Below are positions 8,299 through 16,943 of a stretch of 38,294 bases of DNA, one piece after another. The translations under genes and the position numbers were made by a program. The stretch's first letter is position 1. Every line of letters begins with the position of its first letter. The notes under the pieces are model-generated. The model did not search any database, had not been told where the DNA came from, and saw only the letters and a list, made by a program, of their open reading frames with translations. The stretch comes from a candidate division KSB1 bacterium. GTDB lineage: Bacteria; Zhuqueibacterota; Zhuqueibacteria; Oceanimicrobiales; Oceanimicrobiaceae. The stretch spans positions 1 to 38,294 of the forward strand of contig JADFPY010000010.1 in the NCBI GenBank assembly GCA_022562085.1. Reading direction: 5' to 3'.

Positions 8299-8940
8299 AT
8301 GAAAATTGCTGCCGTTTCCGATATGCACGGGAATCTCGATCCTGTTCATGAAATTTTAAAAAAAGAGATTCCTGATTTACTTCTTTGTGCCGGCGACTGG
8401 GGTACCTCCGAGGAGATTTTCCAAAACGACTTTGACGCTATTGTTCAAAAAGTTACAACCATTACAGTTTTCGGAAACCACGATAATATCGAGCTTCTCT
8501 ATCAAATTAAAAATCAAGACGGCACAGCCATTTTGATTGACAATGGTGCCACTAAAGATTATGATAATTTAGTCATCGGTGGGATTAATGGCATCTGGGC
8601 CAAATCTCATAAAAAGGCCTGGTATATTACCGATGAAGAAGTGGCAGCCGCCGCGGCTAAACTCTTAGAAAAAAAAGTTGATATATTGATTACACACGGC
8701 TGCCCACTCGGAATAGCTGACTTGACCCCGATTGGAACTCGTGGCGGACAAAGGTGCTTCACAGAAGCCTTCAAATTGGTTAATCCTAAACTTTACATTT
8801 GCGGGCACCTCCATCACAAAAGTTCTTACCAAACCAAAGATGGAGAATTAGTCGTAAATATTGGCTTTACCAAAGAAGGCGATTACGCAGTTTTTAATTT
8901 TGAAAACGAATCATTTGAATTTGAAAGCAAAGTGATTTGA
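8299..8940 (+). CDS. Calcineurin-like metallophosphoesterase (YfcE/MJ0936 type)
   Basis: A 213-residue soluble enzyme with all metal ligands in order: D8 and H10 in SDMHG, D33 in AGDWG, GNHD (N60, H61), H133 in THGCPLG, and GHLHH (H170, H172). Size and motif spacing fit the small YfcE-like phosphodiesterase branch, which hydrolyses model phosphodiesters; the physiological substrate is unknown. The stop TGA overlaps the TTG start of dnaG (8937-8940), so the two are translationally coupled. ATG at 8299 begins directly with the first beta strand (MKIAAVSD), which supports this start even though no clear ribosome site precedes it. Confidence 0.9.
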   Translation: MKIAAVSDMHGNLDPVHEILKKEIPDLLLCAGDWGTSEEIFQNDFDAIVQKVTTITVFGNHDNIELLYQIKNQDGTAILIDNGATKDYDNLVIGGINGIWAKSHKKAWYITDEEVAAAAAKLLEKKVDILITHGCPLGIADLTPIGTRGGQRCFTEAFKLVNPKLYICGHLHHKSSYQTKDGELVVNIGFTKEGDYAVFNFENESFEFESKVI

Positions 8941-10721
8941 GTATCCCTGATTACAAAATTGACGAAGTACGCGAGGCCACCGACGTTGTTGATCTGATCT
9001 CCGGTTACGTGACTCTGAAGAAAAAAGGCCAGAATTTTTTTGGACTCTGTCCTTTCCATCCCGAAAAAACGCCCTCATTCAGTGTCAATCCGGACAAACA
9101 GATTTTCCATTGTTTTGGCTGCGGCGCCGGCGGCAATGTGTTTACTTTTCTCATGCGCAGCGAGGGAATCAATTTCCCGGAGTCGATAAAGTTTCTTGCC
9201 CAGCGAGCGGGTATTCAAATTGAGTACGACGAAAAAGATGAGGCTCGAAGTCAGGAAAACGAGTCACTTTATTATCTAAATGAATTCGCCGCAAAGTTTT
9301 TTCAAGAATCTCTTCTTAGTAAAAAGGGTGAGCATGCTTTCAATTATCTAAAAGACAGAGGTTTGAGTTCGGAAGATATCGAGGCATTTGGTTTGGGATA
9401 CGCGCCTCCGGGTTGGCAGGGGCTTATTACTCAGGCAAAGAATACATCAAACGACCTCGAATTGCTGCATCGCGCCGGGCTGACTCTAAAGAAAGAGGAG
9501 GGGGGCTACTACGACCGGTTTCGCGACCGAATCATGTTCCCAATTTTGAATTTATCCGGAAGAGCGGTGGCATTTGGCGGTCGTAAATTGAGCGAGAATG
9601 ATGACTCACCGAAATATATTAACTCACCGGAAACTTCAGTCTATGAAAAAGGCAAAATGCTTTACGGCCTATTTCAAAATCGTGATGAAATCCGTAAGCA
9701 GAAAAAATCTGTTTTTGTCGAGGGGTACATGGATTTGCTCAGCCTGGTTGCCAATGATATCAAAAATGTAGTGGCATCTCTGGGGACATCTTTAACCGAA
9801 GAACAGTCACGGTTAATCCTCCGTTACAGCAAACATGCGGTTCTGATGTATGACAGCGACTCTGCCGGAATTGCCGCTGCTTTGCGCGGTGCGGATATTT
9901 TACTTGAAACCGGTCTGGATGCTTTTATTGTAAGTTTGCCCAAAGGACACGATCCCGATAGTTACGTTCTGGAAAACGGTACCGAGGCATTGTTGAAAAA
10001 GATTGAAAACGCAGATAATCTCTTTGATTATAAAGTACAGCATTCCTTAGACAAACCACCGGAAAATCGCAGAGAAGAGGTCCGTTCAATATTAGAATCT
10101 ATTGCGAGAATAAAAGATGCCATTCAGAGAAGTCTAATAATTACCAAAGTCTCCGAACAGTTAAATGTTAGTGAAAAGGCATTGTGGAGTGACTTAGCAC
10201 CTATTCTGCAACAAAAGCAAAAGGGTGAAAGGCGACAGTCAGAGATTTCCAAACGGTTGAATGACCTCGGTAAAACCCGGAAAAGTGGACGGGGTGAGAA
10301 AGCGGTTGCCGACCTCATTAGAATTATGATTCACGATTGGAATTTAGCGGAGTACGTTTTTGCAAATCTCGATTTAACGGAAGTAAAGGATTTGGATTTG
10401 TTCCCGATTGTAAACTACCTAAAAAACCAGCAGAATGGTGGAGGACGCCCTTCAGAGAAAGAGTTGAATCGGCAATTCAACGACGTTGAGTTGACGGCTT
10501 TTATTGTGCAGGTGTTTAACGAAGACTGGGAAGAGCTAAATTTGAAACGCTGGGCGACAGACTGTATTTCAGTGATTCATAAAGAAAAAATTCAAAAACA
10601 GATTGAAATCATTCGGGAAGAGATTCGGTTGGCGCAAGATTCCGGTCAGCCTGTAAATGACCTTTTGCATCAGTGCATGGAGTTGGAGGTGCAAAAGAAA
10701 ACGCTCTCTGCAGAAATTTGA
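8937..10721 (+). CDS. dnaG: DNA primase
   Basis: Replicative primase of 594 residues, the usual length. The TTG start at 8937 overlaps the previous stop, and the protein begins MSIPDYKIDEVREATDVVDL, the expected DnaG N-terminus. The CHC2 zinc ribbon is complete (C38, H41, C59, C62). The TOPRIM core follows: E262 in FVEGYMDLL and D306/D308 in YDSDSAG. Residues about 430-594 form the helicase-binding C-terminal domain, which is poorly conserved as usual. It makes RNA primers for lagging-strand synthesis. In many bacteria dnaG sits with rpsU and rpoD; here it follows a phosphoesterase gene and is followed by an unrelated aminotransferase, so the macromolecular synthesis operon is not kept at this end. 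Confidence 0.97.
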   Translation: MSIPDYKIDEVREATDVVDLISGYVTLKKKGQNFFGLCPFHPEKTPSFSVNPDKQIFHCFGCGAGGNVFTFLMRSEGINFPESIKFLAQRAGIQIEYDEKDEARSQENESLYYLNEFAAKFFQESLLSKKGEHAFNYLKDRGLSSEDIEAFGLGYAPPGWQGLITQAKNTSNDLELLHRAGLTLKKEEGGYYDRFRDRIMFPILNLSGRAVAFGGRKLSENDDSPKYINSPETSVYEKGKMLYGLFQNRDEIRKQKKSVFVEGYMDLLSLVANDIKNVVASLGTSLTEEQSRLILRYSKHAVLMYDSDSAGIAAALRGADILLETGLDAFIVSLPKGHDPDSYVLENGTEALLKKIENADNLFDYKVQHSLDKPPENRREEVRSILESIARIKDAIQRSLIITKVSEQLNVSEKALWSDLAPILQQKQKGERRQSEISKRLNDLGKTRKSGRGEKAVADLIRIMIHDWNLAEYVFANLDLTEVKDLDLFPIVNYLKNQQNGGGRPSEKELNRQFNDVELTAFIVQVFNEDWEELNLKRWATDCISVIHKEKIQKQIEIIREEIRLAQDSGQPVNDLLHQCMELEVQKKTLSAEI

Positions 10722-10843
10722 GCCCTATAGAAAAGTCCCAAAAGGATTCTTCTTGTTTTAAAGAAAGAGTTTTTATATTTTCAAATATCTTAATTCTGCT
10801 ATTTTTTTTAATTTTGCATTTTTAATCCGAATGTTTGACTATT

Positions 10844-12328
10844 ATGGGAACAAACAACCAGACGTTAGAAGATTATTTTAAAAAGTTTAGAGAGAATGTA
10901 ATAGGGTATAACCAGACGTTCGAGTCACCCTATGGCAGAAAGCGAATCGTTTATGCAGATTGGACTGCGAGTGGTAGATTGTATGGTCCGATTGAAAATA
11001 AACTAATTAATGAGTTTGGACCATTTGTCGGGAACACGCACACCGAAACAACTGTCACCGGGACATCGATGACGAAAGCCTACCACCTGGCCCATAAAAT
11101 TATCAAAAAACACGTTAATGCCGGACCCAATGATGTCATTCTCACAACAGGTTCCGGAATGACCAGGGCGGTCACTAAATTTCAACGGATTTTGGGATTT
11201 AAAGTCCCGGAGCAATTGATGGGACAATTAAATATTCCGGAGGAGCTGAGACCGATTGTTTTTGTGACCCACATGGAGCATCATTCCAATCACACTTCAT
11301 GGTTGGAGACAATCGCAGACGTGGAATGTATTCTTCCCAATGAAGATGGACTGATCGATTTAACTAACCTCGAAAAACTCCTGGATAAATACAAAAACAG
11401 GCAGACAAGAATCGCTTCAGTAACCGCCTGTTCAAATGTTTCCGGGATTCAAACATGTTACCATGATGTCGCCAAAGTCATGCACGCAAATGGCGGCTTG
11501 TGTTTTGTGGATTTTGCCTGTTCGGCGCCCTATGTTGAAATGGATATGCACCCTGCAGACCCTCTTGAAAAACTCGATGCCATATATTTTTCACCTCACA
11601 AATTTCTTGGCGGACCCGGCACCCCCGGTGTATTAATTTTTGATTCCAAACTATATAAAAATAAAGTGCCGGATCATCCTGGCGGGGGCACAGTAACCTG
11701 GACAAACCCCTGGGGAGAACATCAATATTTCAATGATATTGAAGTCCGGGAAGATGGCGGGACGCCGGCTTTTTTGCAAACCATCAAAGCAGCGCTTTGT
11801 GTTAAGCTCAAGGAGCAGATGGGAGTCAAAAATATGATGCAACGGGAAGAAGAGCTGGTGAAGATTCTATTTGGAGAATTAAAAAAAATCGATGGGCTTC
11901 ATATTCTTGCAGAAAATATTGAAGAGAGGCTGGGCGTCATTTCGTTTTATATTGACGGAGTGCATTATAATTTAGGTGTGAAATTATTGAACGACCGCTT
12001 TGGGCTTCAACTGCGCGGCGGCTGTTCTTGTGCCGGAACCTATGGGCATTTTTTGTTGAATATCAGCCAGGAAACATCCCACAAAATTACTGACAAAATT
12101 AATGAGGGAGATTATTCTGAAAAGCCTGGATGGATCAGACTTTCCATTCATCCTTTAATGACAGATGATGAAGTCAAATATATTACCAATGCAATTAAAG
12201 AATTGGCCGTAAATTATGACACCTGGCAAAAAGACTACACCTATGATTCCTGCACCAATGAATTCACTCACCTAAACAAAGGCACTGCTAGCTTCGAGGA
12301 ACAAATTGTAAGCGACTGGTTTAAGTAG
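10844..12328 (+). CDS. Class V aminotransferase, cysteine-desulfurase-like
   Basis: A PLP-dependent enzyme of 494 residues, longer than SufS/IscS (about 400). PLP-site residues are clear: MEHHSN, VDFACSAP (D223) and SPHKFLGG (Schiff-base K253). A cysteine pair in GGCSCAGTYGH (C394, C396) sits about where desulfurases keep their active-site cysteine. The start ATG 10844 has no Shine-Dalgarno. An AT-rich leader carries TTGTTT (10753) and TATTTT (10776) with a 17-base spacer, a weak promoter. No sufBCD, iscU or other Fe-S genes are near, and the C-terminal 60 residues (TYDSCTNEF region) are an extension. It may release sulfur from cysteine or act on another amino acid; I assign family only. Confidence 0.85.
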   Translation: MGTNNQTLEDYFKKFRENVIGYNQTFESPYGRKRIVYADWTASGRLYGPIENKLINEFGPFVGNTHTETTVTGTSMTKAYHLAHKIIKKHVNAGPNDVILTTGSGMTRAVTKFQRILGFKVPEQLMGQLNIPEELRPIVFVTHMEHHSNHTSWLETIADVECILPNEDGLIDLTNLEKLLDKYKNRQTRIASVTACSNVSGIQTCYHDVAKVMHANGGLCFVDFACSAPYVEMDMHPADPLEKLDAIYFSPHKFLGGPGTPGVLIFDSKLYKNKVPDHPGGGTVTWTNPWGEHQYFNDIEVREDGGTPAFLQTIKAALCVKLKEQMGVKNMMQREEELVKILFGELKKIDGLHILAENIEERLGVISFYIDGVHYNLGVKLLNDRFGLQLRGGCSCAGTYGHFLLNISQETSHKITDKINEGDYSEKPGWIRLSIHPLMTDDEVKYITNAIKELAVNYDTWQKDYTYDSCTNEFTHLNKGTASFEEQIVSDWFK

Positions 12329-12401
12329 GCAACTTCTTAATTTATACCTGTCCGTTAGCCTAAAATGTACAAATTTGTGCCTATTTAGCAATAATTTTTC
12401 C

Positions 12402-12430
12402 TTGACTTTTAGTCGCTTTTACCTTATTAT
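12402..12430 (+). promoter_or_regulatory. Strong sigma-70-type promoter of the STAS gene
   Basis: TTGACT (12402-12407), a 17-base spacer, then TATTAT (12425-12430). Both boxes match five of six consensus positions. The likely start of transcription is near 12437, leaving an 80-base leader before the AGGAGG site. Together with the terminator at 12890 it defines a single-gene transcript. Confidence 0.7.
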
Positions 12431-12518
12431 AAAAGTTAATTCAACTACCATACATCTGTTTTTGATCGATTATTTCTAAACATTACCTGCAAAAAACTTC
12501 TCGTGATTAGGAGGAAAC

Positions 12519-12857
12519 ATGAAGCTTACCGATAGAATGATTGGAGATGTTGCCGTTTTAGATTTAAGTGGGAAACTTCTGGGCGGTCCGCCGGCATCGG
12601 AAGAAATTAAGGATAAAATCTATGCTTTGCTCGACCAGAGTATAACCAAAGTGGTGATAAACCTTGCGGATGTAAGCCGGATGAATAGTTCAGGTTTGGG
12701 TGTACTTATTTCGGCTCTGACATCGTTGAGAAATAAAGACGGGAATCTCAAGCTTGCAGGCATTAATGAGTTGATGGAAGGGGTCCTGGTCATGACGAAG
12801 TTGAATACCATCTTTGAAACTCATTCTACTGCGGAAGAGGCGGCAAAAACTTTCTAA
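12519..12857 (+). CDS. STAS-domain anti-sigma factor antagonist
   Basis: A 112-residue single STAS domain of SpoIIAA/RsbV type. The phosphorylation loop reads DVSRMNSSGLGVLISA, with S57/S58 in the position of the serine that the cognate kinase phosphorylates. A perfect AGGAGG (12509-12514) lies four bases before the ATG. The gene has its own promoter and terminator, suggesting high and independent expression. In partner switching the unphosphorylated form binds an HATPase_c anti-sigma kinase and frees its target; a PP2C phosphatase such as the one at 2162 would restore the active form. No kinase or sigma gene is nearby, so the partners are encoded elsewhere. The output could be a sigma factor or a different effector. 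Confidence 0.92.
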   Translation: MKLTDRMIGDVAVLDLSGKLLGGPPASEEIKDKIYALLDQSITKVVINLADVSRMNSSGLGVLISALTSLRNKDGNLKLAGINELMEGVLVMTKLNTIFETHSTAEEAAKTF

Positions 12858-12889
12858 TTCCCTTTGTCAAAACTAAGAAGTATGATTTC

Positions 12890-12915
12890 ATAGAGCTGAT
12901 GAGCTCTATTTTTTT
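12890..12915 (+). terminator. Rho-independent terminator after the STAS gene
   Basis: A perfect eight-base stem, ATAGAGCT (12890-12897) with AGCTCTAT (12902-12909), closes a four-base GATG loop and runs directly into seven T (12909-12915). It lies 33 bases after the STAS stop codon. This is the cleanest terminator in the window. Confidence 0.9.
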
Positions 12916-13054
12916 GATTTTTAGTTTAATAAAGATAGAACAATTAATCAGTAGTACTTTTGTTCTGAAAATTCATCCCGTTTTTTAAGTTAGACATTCC
13001 AATTCATACTAAGATTTCAACTATGATAGAACTTTCAATTAAGGGAGGTTTATA

Positions 13055-15142
13055 GTGAAAGAGTATTCCGCAGCGGATATTAGAAACCTGGCTCTAATTG
13101 GTCACGCTACTGTCGGCAAAACGACACTGTCTGAAGCAATGCTTTTTTCTGCCGGAGCTATCAACCGCCAAGGTACAGTTGACGATGGGTCGACTACCTC
13201 TGACTATCATGGTGATGAAATTGAAAGAAAAATTTCGATTAATGCCTCTCTCCTTAACTGTGAATGGAAAAATTGTAAGTTTAATTTTCTTGATACTCCA
13301 GGGTATTCGGATTTTATGGGTGACGTGATTAGTGCCCTGCGTGTGGTGGATTGTGGTGTCGTGGTTATCAATTCAGTTTCGGGTGTGGAAGTTGGTACCG
13401 AGAATGTTTGGAAAGCGGCAAACAATGCCGGAGCCTCGACAATCTTTTTTATGAATCGGTTGGACAAGGAGCACGTTGATTTCAATACATCTTTTGAAAG
13501 TTTAAAAGGCAGGTTTGGCAATAAAGTGATGCAGGTTCAGCTTCCTGTTAACAGCGGCGAGGGTTTCGATTCTTTTGTCGATTTACTTAAAATGACGCTG
13601 GTTAAGTACGAAACCAACGGATCCGGTAAATTTTCTACATCCGACATACCGGATGATTTGAAAGCCAAAGCCGATAACCTGCACGAAAAACTGATAGAAA
13701 TGGCAGCCGAAAATGATGACGAATTACTTGAAAAGTTTTTTGAGGAAGGGTCGCTTTCAAACGAAGAAATTAAGAAAGGCTTAAAATCCGGAATCGCAAG
13801 TCAATCGATTTGTCCGGTACTTTGTGGCTCTGCTGAGAAAAATATTGGCGTCCACCATTTAATGGACTTCATAGCGGAATACGGCACGGCTCCAACAGAC
13901 AGACCGGCAGAACTAGCAAAGAAAGCCGGGACTGAAGACGAGGTTGAACGTGCTTGCGACCCCGGTGCTCCTCTTTCGATGTTGATATTTAAAACCGTTT
14001 CCGAGTCTCATTTAGGTGAGTTATCATTTTTTAGAGTCATGTCCGGTAAAATTCCCGCTGGCAGCGAGGTCATGAACACGAGCAGGAGAGTTTCTGAAAA
14101 AATTGGTCAAATTTATGTCATGAATGGAAAAAACCGTAGAGAATTGGGGAGTTTAAGTGCCGGTGATATTGGGGCCACGGTTAAGCTGAAAGACACACAC
14201 ACCGGAAATACTTTGAGTGATAAAAAAGATCCGGTCGAGCTTAAAGGGATCGACTTTCCGGCTCCGGTTATTCGAATTGCTGCTGAGCCAAAAGCCAAGG
14301 GTGATGAGGACAAGATTTCAACCGGTCTCCACACGCTTCATGAGCAAGATCCGACTTTTATTTCAACCCACGATCCGGAACTGCATCAAACAATTATCTC
14401 CGGCTTGGGCGAATTGCACTTAGATATCGTTGTGAAAAGGCTCAAAGAGAAGTTCGGGGTTGATGTGAACTTGGTTGAACCCAAAATACCCTATCGGGAG
14501 ACCATAAAAGGCAGAGCGGAAAAGCAGGGGAAGTACAAAAAACAGTCGGGGGGTAGAGGACAATATGGCGACACCTGGATAAAAATTGAACCCCAGCCTC
14601 GTGGGGCAGGATTTGAGTTTGTAAATGCCATTGTCGGCGGTGTGATTCCATCTAAATTTATTCCGGCTGTTGAAAAGGGTATAAAAGAAGTGATGGAAGA
14701 AGGAATCATCTCCGGCTGTAAAGTTGTAGATGTAAAGGTTACATTATACGACGGCAGTTATCATAATGTCGATTCTTCGGAAATGGCGTTTAAAGTCGCC
14801 GGTTCAATGGGTTTTAAAAAGGCTTTTGGGGAAGCAAAACCAATTCTTCTGGAACCCATTTATGATGTTGAGGTGACTGTTCCCGAAGATTTTATGGGTG
14901 ACGTCATGGGCGATCTTTCCGGACGTAGGGGCAAAATTTCAGGAATGGAAGCGGAAGGCCCATTTCAAGTTGTAAAGGCAAAAGTACCTTTGTCTGAGCT
15001 CTACAAGTACTCAACCTCGCTCCGTTCAATGACCCAGGGTCGTGGAATTCATCGCAGGAAATTTTCGCATTATGAAGAGGTACCGAATGATGTGACCAAG
15101 AAATTGATAGCGGCCCACGAAGAAGAAAAAACTCTAAAATGA
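13055..15142 (+). CDS. EF-G paralogue (EF-G2-type translational GTPase)
   Basis: A 695-residue five-domain translation-factor GTPase. The GTG start at 13055 has AAGGGAGG ideally placed (13041-13048). The P-loop is GHATVGKT (16-23), G3 is DTPG (80-83), and G4 is NRLD (134-137) in place of NKxD. The EF-G domain IV motif GGRGQYGDTW and the domain V region EPIYDVEVTVPEDFMGDVMGD are present. The P-loop context (GHxxxGKTTLxEAML) and an N-terminus lacking the AHIDAGKTT form resemble Thermus thermophilus EF-G-2 rather than canonical FusA, so this is likely a second EF-G with a specialised or recycling role. Its stop overlaps the start of the HIT gene (ATGA), implying coupling. Confidence 0.92.
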   Translation: MKEYSAADIRNLALIGHATVGKTTLSEAMLFSAGAINRQGTVDDGSTTSDYHGDEIERKISINASLLNCEWKNCKFNFLDTPGYSDFMGDVISALRVVDCGVVVINSVSGVEVGTENVWKAANNAGASTIFFMNRLDKEHVDFNTSFESLKGRFGNKVMQVQLPVNSGEGFDSFVDLLKMTLVKYETNGSGKFSTSDIPDDLKAKADNLHEKLIEMAAENDDELLEKFFEEGSLSNEEIKKGLKSGIASQSICPVLCGSAEKNIGVHHLMDFIAEYGTAPTDRPAELAKKAGTEDEVERACDPGAPLSMLIFKTVSESHLGELSFFRVMSGKIPAGSEVMNTSRRVSEKIGQIYVMNGKNRRELGSLSAGDIGATVKLKDTHTGNTLSDKKDPVELKGIDFPAPVIRIAAEPKAKGDEDKISTGLHTLHEQDPTFISTHDPELHQTIISGLGELHLDIVVKRLKEKFGVDVNLVEPKIPYRETIKGRAEKQGKYKKQSGGRGQYGDTWIKIEPQPRGAGFEFVNAIVGGVIPSKFIPAVEKGIKEVMEEGIISGCKVVDVKVTLYDGSYHNVDSSEMAFKVAGSMGFKKAFGEAKPILLEPIYDVEVTVPEDFMGDVMGDLSGRRGKISGMEAEGPFQVVKAKVPLSELYKYSTSLRSMTQGRGIHRRKFSHYEEVPNDVTKKLIAAHEEEKTLK

Positions 15143-15636
15143 AGTCTGACTCAAAGTCAGAGATCCTGTGGGCTCCCTGGCGGATGGAATATATTTTGGG
15201 CGAAAAAGAGAGTGGATGTATATTTTGCACAAGGATTAACCAGGATAGTGACAAGGAAAATTTGATCTTGTTGCGTGGGGGAAATAATTTCGTCATTATG
15301 AATAAGTATCCCTATAATAACGGCCATTTAATGGTCGTTCCCAACCGTCATACTTCAGAGTTTGATTCATTGAGTGATCCCGAAAAATTGGAGATGATGA
15401 ATTTGGTCTCGAAGTCAATGAATGTACTTAAAAAAACGGTTAACCCGGATGGTTTTAATGTAGGCATGAATATTGGTAAAATTGCCGGGGCAGGTATTGA
15501 CGACCACCTGCATTTTCATATTGTACCGCGCTGGGCCGCCGACACCAATTTTATGCCCGTGGTTGGACAAACCAAGATCATCTCGGAAGATTTGGGGGAA
15601 ACCTGGGAAAGGTTGAAGGAGGTGTTTTTAACCTAA
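15139..15636 (+). CDS. HIT-family hydrolase/phosphorylase (Ap4A phosphorylase-like)
   Basis: A 165-residue HIT protein with the catalytic triad HLHFHIVPRW (H123, H125, H127) and a CxxC pair (C27, C30) that, with a histidine, could bind zinc. The N-terminus LWAPWRMEYI and the CIFC motif place it in the actinobacterial/FCB branch related to diadenosine tetraphosphate phosphorylase rather than the short Hint group. It probably cleaves dinucleoside polyphosphates or a related nucleoside phosphoester. The start ATG overlaps the stop of the EF-G-like gene by four bases and has no separate ribosome site. It ends in a short intergenic stretch convergent with mazG, with no clear terminator there. Confidence 0.9.
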   Translation: MKSDSKSEILWAPWRMEYILGEKESGCIFCTRINQDSDKENLILLRGGNNFVIMNKYPYNNGHLMVVPNRHTSEFDSLSDPEKLEMMNLVSKSMNVLKKTVNPDGFNVGMNIGKIAGAGIDDHLHFHIVPRWAADTNFMPVVGQTKIISEDLGETWERLKEVFLT

Positions 15637-15677
15637 ATATGATAGTGTGAAGGCGTCCCGCCGGCTGAGGCTCGAGT

Positions 15678-16469
15678 TCACTTTTTTTCATTTTCCTTCT
15701 GCTTTTCCCAAGCAACATCCAGTTCCTCTAATGTAGCCTCGCTTATTTCTTCTCCTTTCAATGTAAATTCGCGTTCCATATTCTTAAATCTGGTGATAAA
15801 TTTCTCGGAAGTTTTACGTAATGCATCCTCTGGATTAATTTTAAGAAAGCGAGAAATGTTGACCAGGGAAAACAATAAATCACCAAACTCTTCCTCAACG
15901 CGCTCTTTACTTTCTTTTTGATGGGCAATTTTTAGCTCATCTATCTCTTCAAGAATTTTCTGCCAAACTGGTTCTTCTACCGGCCAATCGAAGCCGACTG
16001 TCGAGGCTTTCTGTTGGAGACGCTTTGCTCTAAGCAAAGCCGAGAGGGCTTTGGGTACACCGTCCAGAATGGATTCTTTCCCTTCCTGCTTTTTCAGCTT
16101 TTCCCAGTTTATTGATTGCTCTTCCGCTGTTTTAATTTTTACGTCCCCAAAAACATTTGGATGCCGCCGCACCAATTTGTCGGTAATCGCATCAATGACT
16201 TTTGCTATATCAAATGTATTCTTTTCGGATGCAATCTGAGCATGAAAAACAACTTGGAGAAGCAAGTCGCCTAGTTCTTCCTTTAGAGCCTCGTCATTAT
16301 TTTCATCAATGGATTCCAGGACTTCGTATGCTTCTTCGAGTAGATACTGTGTTAAGGTCACGTGGGTTTGTTCTTTGTCCCACGGGCAGCCATTATCGCT
16401 CCGAAGGTCAGTCATAATGTGAACGAGTTTTTCGAATTTCTCACCAATGTTAGTTTTTTGGGTGGACAT
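15678..16469 (-). CDS. mazG: Nucleoside triphosphate pyrophosphohydrolase MazG
   Basis: A 263-residue protein, the standard two-domain MazG length. The N-terminal domain has CPWDKEQTH and the metal-binding EEAYEVLESID, then EELGDLLLQVVFHA. The C-terminal repeat has EIDELKIA and EEFGDLLFSLVN. It hydrolyses nucleoside triphosphates to monophosphates and pyrophosphate, cleaning aberrant nucleotides and in some species lowering (p)ppGpp. Transcribed leftward, convergent with the HIT gene. The ATG at 16469 is preceded by an AT-rich leader without a clear Shine-Dalgarno. Confidence 0.95.
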   Translation of the reverse strand: MSTQKTNIGEKFEKLVHIMTDLRSDNGCPWDKEQTHVTLTQYLLEEAYEVLESIDENNDEALKEELGDLLLQVVFHAQIASEKNTFDIAKVIDAITDKLVRRHPNVFGDVKIKTAEEQSINWEKLKKQEGKESILDGVPKALSALLRAKRLQQKASTVGFDWPVEEPVWQKILEEIDELKIAHQKESKERVEEEFGDLLFSLVNISRFLKINPEDALRKTSEKFITRFKNMEREFTLKGEEISEATLEELDVAWEKQKENEKK

Positions 16470-16569
16470 AATTTTTTTAAATTTAGCTGGTTAATTGGTC
16501 TCTATATTAGTCGCAATTTTTTTAATTTAGCCTCGCGGATAAACTGGTTTTCTTAAACACTCAAAACGA

Positions 16570-16605
16570 GGGTTGCGGAGATTGGCATAGCGGTTTCCGC
16601 AACCC
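16570..16605 (-). terminator. Strong hairpin, terminator-like on the minus strand
   Basis: A perfect ten-base stem GGGTTGCGGA (16570-16579) / TCCGCAACCC (16596-16605) with a 16-base loop. Read on the minus strand it is followed within two bases by TTTT, and it lies 20 bases after the stop of a short open frame (16625). On the plus strand no T-run follows. It would separate upstream minus-strand transcription from mazG. Confidence 0.45.
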
Positions 16606-16624
16606 AGGCGGTTCAACCGTTGCA

Positions 16625-16729
16625 CTATTCTCCGAGACTATCAGCGTAGTAGTCATTGAGTTGGCCAAAGTATTGAAATAGTTGCTGATTGTCAACGGAA
16701 TTAAAGAGAAAAAAATAGCAAGATTCTGC
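16625..16729 (-). pseudogene. Orphan 3' end of a small gene (no start codon)
   Basis: A minus-strand frame of 34 codons with protein-like composition (NSVDNQQLFQYFGQLNDYY near its middle, ending ADSLGE then TAG). It has no ATG, GTG or TTG in frame and is closed upstream by TAA at 16732. A run of seven T lies inside. Removing one T would connect it to a TTG about 30 codons before the stop. The terminator-like hairpin just beyond the stop is the best reason to think it was a gene end. Family not recognised. Confidence 0.3.
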
Positions 16730-16765
16730 TTATTTAAACAGTAAATTTTTATTTTTATGAAAATC

Positions 16766-16794
16766 TTGACAATTAAGATATTTATCTTTATTTT
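16766..16794 (+). promoter_or_regulatory. Putative sigma-70 promoter in the mazG-16944 gap
   Basis: TTGACA (16766-16771), 17 bases, then TATTTT (16789-16794). The region is AT-rich, which raises the chance of a random match. It could drive the 16944 gene with a long leader, or a short RNA ending at the weak hairpin at 16884-16907. The rest of the 470-base gap (16470-16943) holds the hairpin and gene end described separately and nothing else I can support. Confidence 0.35.
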
Positions 16795-16883
16795 GCTGAT
16801 TGTTAATTTTATCGGCTCAACAATTCTTGTGAATTAAAAAATATCTTAAGCCTTTAATAATTGAAGTCTCTTGCAGAAAACCT

Positions 16884-16907
16884 CGATCAAAAGATCGTAA
16901 ATTTTTT
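16884..16907 (+). terminator. Weak terminator-like hairpin
   Basis: CGATC (16884-16888), an AAAA loop, GATCG (16893-16897), then TAAATTTTTT. The stem has only five pairs, so termination would be partial at best. It lies about 40 bases before the start of the 16944 gene. Confidence 0.3.
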
Positions 16908-16943
16908 CCCGAACAGGTTTATGACAAGTATATTTATAATGTA

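Noticed and set aside
16757-16837. A 26-residue hydrophobic frame (MKILTIKIFIFILLIVNFIG...)
   Set aside because: It has no ribosome site, overlaps a better promoter candidate, and AT-rich DNA favours such Ile/Phe/Lys-rich frames by chance.
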